Source of the DNA: an uncultured Elusimicrobia bacterium
GTDB lineage: Bacteria; Elusimicrobiota; Elusimicrobia; Elusimicrobiales; Elusimicrobiaceae
Assembly (NCBI GenBank): GCA_947164805.1
Contig: CAMUXX010000016.1
Location: 1 to 11,422, forward strand
DNA: 11,422 bases
Reading direction: 5' to 3'
Notes under the pieces: generated by a model
Told to the model about the DNA's origin: nothing
The model's input: the letters and a program-made list of their open reading frames with translations, nothing else
The model's database searches: none
Made by a program: the position numbers and the translations under genes
Part shown: positions 6,231 to 11,422 of the stretch, one piece after another
Position numbering within the stretch: the stretch's first letter is position 1
Layout of the letters: each line of letters begins with the position of its first letter

Positions 6231-7205
6231 TTATCTAAAAATTTTTGTTAATATATACACGCTATTCCAACCAAATATTTTTACCAGACCAAACAATATA
6301 CTCCAACGAACCTTGTAAATAAAGGAACAATATTTTATGGAATCAGAAGCCACTTTCCAAACCTTCTTTTGCAATGATAACTGTTCATAACGTATATTTT
6401 TAGGAAGTTTTCTAAAACTGCATATCCTCCACACCGCAAGCCTAATCCATTCATCCATAATCTCTGACTTAAGCAATTTCCTATCGGATAATTGATTATA
6501 TAAATTTAAGAAATTATGCAAACCGTCTATAATCATTTTGTGACTGTTTGAAGTAATACAATTACTAAGTCCTTTACGATACCAATACAATATTTCTTTT
6601 TTAACAACAATTTTAGAAGCTACTAAAAAAGATAAAGCTATAAATGGGCAATCTTCTGCCACATGCCCCGGGTAAAAAGAAAGTTTATTTTTCTTCAACA
6701 TATCTAAACGAAATAATTTTCCCCATACCACAGAATCATGATAACCGCAAATAAAGCGGTCCTTTAAGTCATTCTTTGGCTCTTTATAAAAAATATGGGA
6801 ATATTTTGCTTTGCTTTTAATTTTTCCATCGGCACTTATTTCTTCAAAAAAACATTTAGTTATATCTGCATTTTGTGCTTCTGCAGCATTATATAGTTTA
6901 CACAAATAATCTTCACTGATGATATCATCTGCATCAACAAAGGCAATATATTTACCTTGTGCTTCTTCCATCAGACGATTTCTTGTAACTGCTACTCCGC
7001 TATTTTTTTGGCTAATTACTCTTATTAATGGAATAGTTTTAGAGCACTCTTTTAATATGTTTAACGAATTATCTATAGAACCATCATCTATACATATAAC
7101 TTCAAAATCTTTAAAGGTTTGAGATTGAATAGATTTTAGACAATCAGATATATAGTTTTCAGCATTATATACCGGTATTAAGACTGATACGGCTGGCTTT
7201 TTCAT
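6231..7205 (-). CDS. GT2 family glycosyltransferase
   Basis: A 324-residue GT-A fold enzyme that transfers a sugar from a nucleotide sugar, probably in the cytoplasm at the membrane, to build a surface polysaccharide. Motifs: SVLIPVYNAENYISDCLKSI (7-26), the substrate loop IDDGSIDNS (39-47), NSGVAVTRNRLMEEAQGKYI (68-87), the DXD-type metal site FVDADD (89-94), and AEDCPF (183-188) carrying the likely catalytic ED pair. The C-terminal third is basic and hydrophobic, as in many O-antigen or capsule enzymes. It has the good ribosome binding site AGGAGA, but that site is the 3' arm of a strong hairpin at 7207-7243, and a roughly 200-base structured RNA lies just upstream. It is the first gene of the cluster and leads straight into the GT4-like gene. 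Confidence 0.93.
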   Translation of the reverse strand: MKKPAVSVLIPVYNAENYISDCLKSIQSQTFKDFEVICIDDGSIDNSLNILKECSKTIPLIRVISQKNSGVAVTRNRLMEEAQGKYIAFVDADDIISEDYLCKLYNAAEAQNADITKCFFEEISADGKIKSKAKYSHIFYKEPKNDLKDRFICGYHDSVVWGKLFRLDMLKKNKLSFYPGHVAEDCPFIALSFLVASKIVVKKEILYWYRKGLSNCITSNSHKMIIDGLHNFLNLYNQLSDRKLLKSEIMDEWIRLAVWRICSFRKLPKNIRYEQLSLQKKVWKVASDSIKYCSFIYKVRWSILFGLVKIFGWNSVYILTKIFR

Positions 7206-7206
7206 A

Positions 7207-7243
7207 TATTTCTCCTAAGTTTATATAGTACTTGGGAGAAATA
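7207..7243 (-). promoter_or_regulatory. Hairpin burying the ribosome binding site of the GT2 gene
   Basis: On the minus strand TATTTCTCC (7235-7243) pairs with GGAGAAATA (7207-7215), then after one C-A mismatch AAGT pairs with ACTT, around the loop ACTATATAA. The 3' arm contains AGGAGA, the Shine-Dalgarno sequence that serves the ATG at 7203-7205. With the stem formed, the gene should be poorly translated. Confidence 0.75.
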
Positions 7244-7245
7244 AC

Positions 7246-7447
7246 CAAATAAAAACGGCCATTCACTCAGTCTCGTCACTTAACCGATATAAACAGCCGT
7301 AGTCAGCCGTAAAAATATTACGGCAAACATTAGGCACTAAGTAAACGGGTAATTAGTCCGTTTACCTAGGTGCCATACAGCTGTTTTTGGAGTGACGAAA
7401 CTGCCCAAGCAGTAACACTTATTCTCTCAATAAGCGTCCAAAAACAG
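7246..7447 (-). ncRNA. Highly structured RNA of unknown class, 5' of the GT2-GT4 operon
   Basis: This gene-free stretch holds six helices on the minus strand. P1: 7437-7447 with 7381-7391 (11 bp perfect). P2: 7429-7437 with 7415-7423 (one G-U). P3: 7409-7413 with 7400-7404. P4: 7358-7374 with 7333-7348 (one bulge, one G-U). P5: 7318-7324 with 7306-7312 (7 bp perfect). P6: 7289-7300 with 7255-7266 (12 bp, four G-U), followed by TTTTTATTT. A further 13-bp pairing joins 7391-7403 to 7268-7280, the loop of P6, making a pseudoknot with P1. The wobble pairs of P2, P4, P6 and the pseudoknot become A-C clashes if read on the plus strand, so the minus strand is the transcribed one. I could not match it to the riboswitch, tmRNA, 6S, RNase P or SRP consensus sequences I know. 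It may be a riboswitch or attenuator, or a stand-alone small RNA ending at P6. Confidence 0.75.
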
Positions 7448-7452
7448 AACAA

Positions 7453-7481
7453 TTTGTATAAATTGCGTTTTACACTAACAA
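7453..7481 (-). promoter_or_regulatory. Candidate promoter of the structured RNA
   Basis: On the minus strand TTGTTA (7476-7481), a 17-base spacer and TACAAA (7453-7458). Each hexamer matches consensus at four of six positions. The expected start, 6-7 bases further, falls at about 7447, exactly the 5' base of helix P1. Confidence 0.5.
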
Positions 7482-7557
7482 TTTATTTACTTCTAAATTA
7501 ATTCTAACATTTTTATTTTATCATGTAAATTTTTTTACCTTATATTTCCTCTAAAAA

Positions 7558-7566
7558 TGCTAAAAT
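7558..7566 (+). promoter_or_regulatory. Extended -10 promoter of fmt
   Basis: TGCTAAAAT (TG 7558-7559, hexamer TAAAAT 7561-7566) ends six bases before the fmt ATG at 7573. The gap ATAAGT has no ribosome binding site. The transcript should begin at or within a base or two of the ATG. No clear -35 is seen. The stretch 7482-7557 is AT-rich and otherwise shows nothing. Confidence 0.6.
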
Positions 7567-7572
7567 ATAAGT

Positions 7573-8520
7573 ATGTTAAAGACAGTATTTTTCGGTACTC
7601 CGCAAATTGCGGTTCCTTTTTTGGAAGTGCTTGCAAAACAGACGGATGTCAAATTAGTTGTAACTCAACCCGATAGGCCAAAAGGCCGCGGGCTTGTTTT
7701 GACACCTTGCCCCGTAAAAGAATTTGCATTAAAAAATAATTTACCCGTTGCCAGTCCGGAAAAATTAAAAGATTTTGTTCCAAATATCGCCGCATTAAAT
7801 GCTGATATAGGCATATGTGTTGCCTACGGTAAAATTTTCCGAAAACCTGCTTTGGAGGCTTTAAAACAAGGAATTGTAAATGTGCATTTTTCAATACTGC
7901 CGAAATATCGCGGTGCTTCACCGGTACAATCTGCTTTAATGAACGGGGAAACAAAAACCGGAATAACATTATTCTCCATTGATGAAGGCATGGATACAGG
8001 TGCAATAATTGCAACCAAAGAAACTGAAATTTTACCGCAAGACAATGCCGTAACTTTATTTGAAAAATTAACAAATATCGCCACAGTTGCTTTAAAAGAT
8101 TTTTTAATTAAAGCGGAAAACCAAACATACACAAAAACACAGCAAAACGGCACACCTTCTTTTGCACCTCTAATTAGTAAAGAACAAACTTTAATAAATT
8201 TTGAAAATCAGACAGCAGAGCAAATAAATAATTTAGTTCGTGCACTTGCCGCCGGCGCACCCGGTTTTGCAAAAGCATATACGCCTGACGGGCAAATTGT
8301 GCAGATAATTAAAACGGCTTTAACTCCCCCCCAACAAAATGCAAAAAATTATCAACCCGGGGCATTGGTTTCTATTGAAAGGAACGTCGGTTTTTTGGTA
8401 AAATGTAAAGAGGGTGTTTTACTGGTTGAAACAGTTCGCCCTGCAGGAAAATCTTTGATGCCTGCTTTTGCTTACATAAATGGCAAAAAATATCAAGAAG
8501 GAAATATAATTTTTAAATAA
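7573..8520 (+). CDS. fmt: Methionyl-tRNA formyltransferase
   Basis: A 315-residue enzyme that puts a formyl group from 10-formyltetrahydrofolate on initiator Met-tRNA, in the cytoplasm. Seen here: FFGTPQIAVPFLEVL (6-20), QPDRPKGRG (32-40), the catalytic stretch NVHFSILPKYRGASPVQ (103-119) with N103 and H105, and IDEGMDTGA (136-144) with D141; these match the known N-H-D catalytic triad with correct spacing. The C-terminal OB-like domain (about 205-315) is present, so the length is normal. Its message is probably leaderless (promoter ends six bases before the ATG), consistent with the absence of a ribosome binding site. It heads the plus-strand block; the next gene begins one base after its stop, so the genes are translationally coupled. 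Confidence 0.97.
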   Translation: MLKTVFFGTPQIAVPFLEVLAKQTDVKLVVTQPDRPKGRGLVLTPCPVKEFALKNNLPVASPEKLKDFVPNIAALNADIGICVAYGKIFRKPALEALKQGIVNVHFSILPKYRGASPVQSALMNGETKTGITLFSIDEGMDTGAIIATKETEILPQDNAVTLFEKLTNIATVALKDFLIKAENQTYTKTQQNGTPSFAPLISKEQTLINFENQTAEQINNLVRALAAGAPGFAKAYTPDGQIVQIIKTALTPPQQNAKNYQPGALVSIERNVGFLVKCKEGVLLVETVRPAGKSLMPAFAYINGKKYQEGNIIFK

Positions 8521-8521
8521 T

Positions 8522-9517
8522 ATGCAAGAAAACAATGAAATTCTACAGGATAAACAATCCGCAACTATTAAAGTTTTAAAAGCTGTCTCCGCATTAATTT
8601 TGCTTATTGCTTTTTTGGGCACGATAGCATTTTTTTCTTTTAACTGGGCATTTTCTGCCTTAGTTCATACGCGTAAAGAACAACCTGTTCCAGATTTGAC
8701 AAATAAGAACATTGACACTGCCTTAGATTTACTTGCAAATGTAAATCTAGCAATGAGAAAAGCCGGGGAGGAATTTCAACCGGATATTCCTGCCGGTTCT
8801 GTTATAAGGCAACTCCCCCCCGCCGGAATTTTAGTAAGGGAAGGCAAAGTTATACGCGTATGGGTAAGCCAAGGTAAAGAAAGTGTTGAAGTTCCTGATT
8901 TAACTTCAATGCCGTTAAGGGATGCGGAATTTACCTTAAGGCAAGCAAATTTAGAAGTCGGTAAAACAGATACTGCTTATTCAGTGGAAGTGGAAAAAGG
9001 CAATATTATCAGCCAAACACCTACACCTTTAACTTTGGTAGTAAAAGGTGAAAAAATTGATTTGGTAGTATCAAACGGCGCGCCAAACAGCGGTACAATT
9101 TTAGTACCTGATTTCCGTCATAAAAAATTTGCCGAAGCAAGCAACTGGGCTTCAAATAATAACATTGAAATCACTGTCACGGAAGATCCTGACTCTTTCT
9201 TTCCAAGTGGAACAATATTATCTCAAAAACCTGAATCGGATGAAGAAATAACAACAGGCGAAACCTTAAAACTTACAATAAGTTCCAATAAGGAAGTCAT
9301 GGGGGAAAAATTACACCGCATATATTATGAATTACCGCAGGGTAAAAATGATAATCGCGTGCGTATAATTTTAATTGATAATTTAGGCGAAAAAGAAATT
9401 TTAAATGAATTTAAACAAGCCGGAAGTAAAATAGATTTAAATGTTCCTTACGGCGGTGAAGCAACCGTAAGAATTTATGTTGACGGTATTTTAGTACGTC
9501 AAAAGGAATTAAAGTAA
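8522..9517 (+). CDS. Membrane-anchored three-PASTA-domain protein without kinase domain
   Basis: 331 residues. A short charged cytoplasmic N-terminus (1-19), one membrane segment (about 20-48), then an outside part with three PASTA repeats: about 53-117 (PVPDLTNKNIDTALDLL ... VWVSQG), 121-186 (VEVPDLTSMPLRDAEFTL ... LVVSNG) and 193-256 (ILVPDFRHKKFAEASNWA ... LTISSN). A C-terminal beta-rich domain (about 262-328) ends with RIYVDGILV and resembles the tail seen after PASTA repeats in some Ser/Thr kinases. PASTA domains bind peptidoglycan fragments, so a role in sensing or tethering the cell wall is likely. No kinase domain and no room for one: it starts one base after fmt. In many bacteria a PASTA kinase gene lies near fmt and rpe, so this may be the sensor half of such a system left alone. 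Confidence 0.9.
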   Translation: MQENNEILQDKQSATIKVLKAVSALILLIAFLGTIAFFSFNWAFSALVHTRKEQPVPDLTNKNIDTALDLLANVNLAMRKAGEEFQPDIPAGSVIRQLPPAGILVREGKVIRVWVSQGKESVEVPDLTSMPLRDAEFTLRQANLEVGKTDTAYSVEVEKGNIISQTPTPLTLVVKGEKIDLVVSNGAPNSGTILVPDFRHKKFAEASNWASNNNIEITVTEDPDSFFPSGTILSQKPESDEEITTGETLKLTISSNKEVMGEKLHRIYYELPQGKNDNRVRIILIDNLGEKEILNEFKQAGSKIDLNVPYGGEATVRIYVDGILVRQKELK

Positions 9518-9523
9518 AGGGTT

Positions 9524-10198
9524 ATGATACCGCTTCCGAGACCATCTTTTGATGCCATAGCACCGTCAATACTTTCCGCAAATCAATTGTGTTTGGGAGA
9601 GCAAACAAAAACAGTCACGGAACTTGGCGCAAGTTGGTTACACATTGATATTATGGACGGGCATTTTGTACCTAATTTAAGTTTCGGCCCGGCAACGGTT
9701 AAGTGGATAAACACCATTACGACACTGGCACAAGATGTGCATTTGATGGTGGAAGATCCTCAAAAATATTTGGATGCTTTTATAAAAGCCGGTGCAAGTT
9801 CTTTGACTTTACATGTAGAATCAAAAGGCAATTTAAAAGCACTTTTGGAACAAATTAAAGATGCAGGTTTATGTGCAGGTATTTCAATTAAACCCGACAC
9901 AAAACCGCAAGTTTTGGAACAGTTTTTAGATATTATAGACCTTGTTTTGGTAATGACTGTGTACCCGGGTTTCGGCGGGCAAGCGTTCTTGAAAAACGGG
10001 CCGAAACAAATTGAAGGAGTACGCAAAATAATTGCAAACCGCCCTATTTGGCTTGAAGTTGACGGCGGTATAAATAAAGACACCATAAAAATTGCCAAAG
10101 CGGCAGGTGCAAATGCTTTTGTAGCAGGTAATGCTTTGTTTGGAACAAGTGATATAAAACAGGCATTTAAAGATTTAAAGGATGCTATTAGCATCTGA
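9524..10198 (+). CDS. rpe: Ribulose-phosphate 3-epimerase
   Basis: A 224-residue TIM-barrel enzyme that interconverts ribulose 5-phosphate and xylulose 5-phosphate in the pentose phosphate pathway, with a bound metal. Motifs: APSILSAN (13-20), LHIDIMDGHFVPNLSFGP (39-56) with H40 and D42, DVHLMV (71-76) with H73, TVYPGFGGQAF (145-155), and LEVDGGIN (177-184) with D180; these are the two catalytic aspartates and the two histidine ligands. The phosphate loop FVAGNALFG (199-207) follows. The protein has about nine extra residues before the usual start. AAAGGG lies only two bases before the ATG, closer than usual, so initiation may rely on coupling to the PASTA gene six bases upstream. Confidence 0.97.
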   Translation: MIPLPRPSFDAIAPSILSANQLCLGEQTKTVTELGASWLHIDIMDGHFVPNLSFGPATVKWINTITTLAQDVHLMVEDPQKYLDAFIKAGASSLTLHVESKGNLKALLEQIKDAGLCAGISIKPDTKPQVLEQFLDIIDLVLVMTVYPGFGGQAFLKNGPKQIEGVRKIIANRPIWLEVDGGINKDTIKIAKAAGANAFVAGNALFGTSDIKQAFKDLKDAISI

Positions 10199-10236
10199 CT
10201 AGCGCATTAGGCGCAATCTAATAAAGGAGAGTATGT

Positions 10237-10479
10237 ATGGCAGTAGTAATTCGTCTACAAAGAACAGGCAAAAGGACACAGCCCCAATACCGCGTTATTG
10301 TTGCGGAAAAGAGGAGTGCCGTCGGTGCTCAAGCTAAAGAAGTGCTTGGTACCTTCAATCCTTGCTTAAAAGAAAACGAGCAACTCCATATTGACTTGGA
10401 AAAAGTTAATAAATGGGTCAAAGTCGGCGCTTTGCCTTCTAAGACTGTTGCAGCATTAATAAAAAAAGCAAGCAAATAG
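10237..10479 (+). CDS. rpsP: 30S ribosomal protein S16
   Basis: An 80-residue small-subunit assembly protein. It starts MAVVIRLQRTGKRTQPQYRVIVAEKRSA, the family signature, followed by VLGTFNPCLKEN and VNKWVKVGALPSKTV, the latter typical of the S16 C-terminal helix. AGGAG at 10225-10229 stands seven bases before the ATG, the best ribosome binding site of this block; an overlapping ATG at 10233 is out of frame. It opens the usual rpsP-khpA-trmD run. Confidence 0.97.
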   Translation: MAVVIRLQRTGKRTQPQYRVIVAEKRSAVGAQAKEVLGTFNPCLKENEQLHIDLEKVNKWVKVGALPSKTVAALIKKASK

Positions 10480-10489
10480 GTAATAAACC

Positions 10490-10720
10490 ATGAAAGAATT
10501 GGCAAGTTACTTATTAAAATCTTTAGCACAAAATAAAGATGCAGTAATTATAGATGCTAAGGAAGAAGATAACAATGTTTATCTTACCGTTCATGTTGAT
10601 GAAGCCGATAAAGGGCGCATTATAGGTAAAGACGGTTGTATTATTAAAGCTGTCCGCACCGTATTAGGCGCTTATGCGGCAAAAGAGAAACGGAAAGTAA
10701 CACTTAAACTTGAGGACTAA
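10490..10720 (+). CDS. khpA: KH-domain RNA-binding protein KhpA
   Basis: A 76-residue single KH domain protein (YlqC/KhpA family). The RNA-binding GxxG loop is GKDG at 46-49 inside GRIIGKDGCIIKAVRTVL. The family sits between rpsP and rimM/trmD in many bacteria and, with its partner KhpB, is linked to RNA binding and cell elongation or division in Gram-positive species. It begins 10 bases after rpsP; its stop overlaps the trmD start by one base (TAATG). The gene for RimM, usually between khpA and trmD, is not here. Confidence 0.93.
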   Translation: MKELASYLLKSLAQNKDAVIIDAKEEDNNVYLTVHVDEADKGRIIGKDGCIIKAVRTVLGAYAAKEKRKVTLKLED

Positions 10721-11422
10721 TGCTTAAAATTGATATCATCACTTTGTTTCCGGAAGTAATTATGCCTTACTTAAATACAAGTATTTTAAAGAAGGCGCGT
10801 GAAGCAAAAGCGGTAAATATCAGTTGCACAAATCCAAGAGATTTTACAAAAGATAAACACAGAACTGTTGATGACAGGCCTTACGGCGGCGGTGCCGGAA
10901 TGTTGATGAAAGCAGATCCGCTTTATAAGGCAATAAAGAAAGTTAAGAAAACAAATTCTTTAGTCATTTTAACAAGCCCCCGCGGCAAAAAGTTTTCACA
11001 AGTTTTGGCAAAAAAACTTGCAAAAAAGAAACACTTAATTATTGTTTGCGGGCATTATGAGGGTGTAGACGCAAGAATATACCCCGAAATAGACCTTGAA
11101 ATTTCTTTAGGGGATTTTATCCTGACAGGCGGCGAACTTGCAGCTTTGAGCATTACAGACGCAGTAACCCGCTTGCAAAAAGGAACTTTTAAAAAAGAAA
11201 CCGTTACAACGGAAGAAAGTTTTGAAAATTCTTTACTGGAAGCCCCACAGTATACTAGGCCGGAGGTTTGGCATAGAAGGCGCGTTCCGCAGGTTTTACT
11301 TAGCGGAAACCATAAAGAAATTGAGGCCTGGAAACAAAAAACGGCGCTTGAAATTACAAAAAAATTCAGGCCCGATATGCTTGATAATAGACCTCTCAAA
11401 ACAAGCGATGAAGTAAAAAGAC
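10720..11422 (+). CDS. trmD: tRNA (guanine-N1)-methyltransferase, 3' end outside window
   Basis: At least 234 residues, still open at the right edge. It uses S-adenosylmethionine to methylate G37 next to the anticodon of several tRNAs, preventing frameshifting. Motifs: MLKIDIITLFPE (1-12), RPYGGGAGML (53-62), SPRGKKF (86-92), CGHYEGVDAR (110-119), and the knot stretch SLGDFILTGGELAAL (129-143). The linker TTEESFENSLLEAPQYTRPEVW (163-184) contains the catalytic position: the Asp of the common DSF motif appears as Glu (E166). The ATG overlaps the khpA stop; GAGG at 10712-10715 precedes it. Only a short C-terminal tail should be missing. Confidence 0.96.
   Translation, partial: MLKIDIITLFPEVIMPYLNTSILKKAREAKAVNISCTNPRDFTKDKHRTVDDRPYGGGAGMLMKADPLYKAIKKVKKTNSLVILTSPRGKKFSQVLAKKLAKKKHLIIVCGHYEGVDARIYPEIDLEISLGDFILTGGELAALSITDAVTRLQKGTFKKETVTTEESFENSLLEAPQYTRPEVWHRRRVPQVLLSGNHKEIEAWKQKTALEITKKFRPDMLDNRPLKTSDEVKR

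Noticed and set aside
7255..7275. Hammerhead-like CTGAGTGA on the minus strand
   Set aside because: The core has an extra base, and no matching GAAA and cleavage triplet with the proper stems are present.
7333..7374. Integron attC site from the long palindrome
   Set aside because: The ends lack the GTTRRRY / RYYYAAC core, there is no integrase or cassette array, and the palindrome is part of the larger RNA fold.
7246..7447. tmRNA, 6S, RNase P, SRP RNA, T-box or a common metabolite riboswitch (SAM, TPP, FMN, lysine, cobalamin)
   Set aside because: None of the conserved sequence boxes of these classes that I know can be found on either strand of the stretch.
8326..8821. C7 tracts at 8326-8332 (fmt) and 8815-8821 (PASTA gene) as phase-variable sites
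   Set aside because: Both are short, code for Pro-Pro in frame in intact genes, and fmt is not a plausible gene for on/off switching.
7649..10194. Long minus-strand open frames inside fmt, the PASTA gene and rpe
   Set aside because: They are antisense to well-identified genes and show no protein family features or ribosome binding sites.
10202..10214. GCGC/GCGC hairpin before rpsP
   Set aside because: The stem is only four bases and has no U tract; chance is likely.
1..11422. CRISPR array, insertion sequence with transposase, or prophage
   Set aside because: No regularly spaced direct repeats, no transposase or integrase motifs, and no phage genes are visible; the only repeat pair is that around the DUF559 gene.

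Overview
The window is AT-rich bacterial chromosome. It encodes a lipoprotein, a possible OmpA-like envelope protein and several sugar transferases, which points to a diderm organism. The gene order fmt / PASTA protein / rpe / rpsP / khpA / trmD, plus tRNA-Tyr / rplM / rpsI, together with the low GC, fits a gut Elusimicrobiota-type genome. That placement is a guess from gene content and style and was not tested by search.

Region by region. (1) 1-2086: the 3' part of a large, cysteine-rich, probably exported protein with a divergent OmpA-like segment, closed by a strong terminator. (2) 2088-2593: a small self-contained cassette. A 110-residue DUF559/Vsr-fold nuclease gene lies between two inverted copies of a roughly 68-base repeat. 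Each repeat folds into two hairpins. The inner stems differ in sequence between the copies but keep their pairing. (3) 2638-3811: extended -10 promoter, tRNA-Tyr(GTA), a structured leader, rplM and rpsI, then a terminator. (4) 3836-7205, minus strand: a cell-surface sugar cluster read leftward as GT2, GT4-like, small lipoprotein, GT32. (5) 7206-7481, minus strand: a roughly 245-base gene-free stretch holding a dense set of complementary arms, including a long-range pseudoknot, a terminator-like hairpin with a U tract, and a hairpin that buries the ribosome binding site of the GT2 gene. It looks like an unassigned riboswitch or attenuator-type RNA, or a stand-alone small RNA. (6) 7558-11422, plus strand: fmt, a kinase-less three-PASTA membrane protein, rpe, rpsP, khpA and the start of trmD. 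These are tightly packed and probably co-transcribed.

How the genes work together: the plus-strand block is translation and housekeeping (initiator tRNA formylation, ribosomal proteins S16, L13 and S9, tRNA m1G37 methylation, an RNA-binding KH protein, a pentose phosphate epimerase). The minus-strand block probably adds sugars to a surface glycan. The two most unusual items are the structured RNA ahead of the glycosyltransferases and the DUF559 cassette with covarying palindromic ends. A recurring promoter form, TGnTA(A/T)AAT, is seen at several starts. At fmt and at the DUF559 gene it lies so close to the ATG that the transcripts should be leaderless or nearly so.
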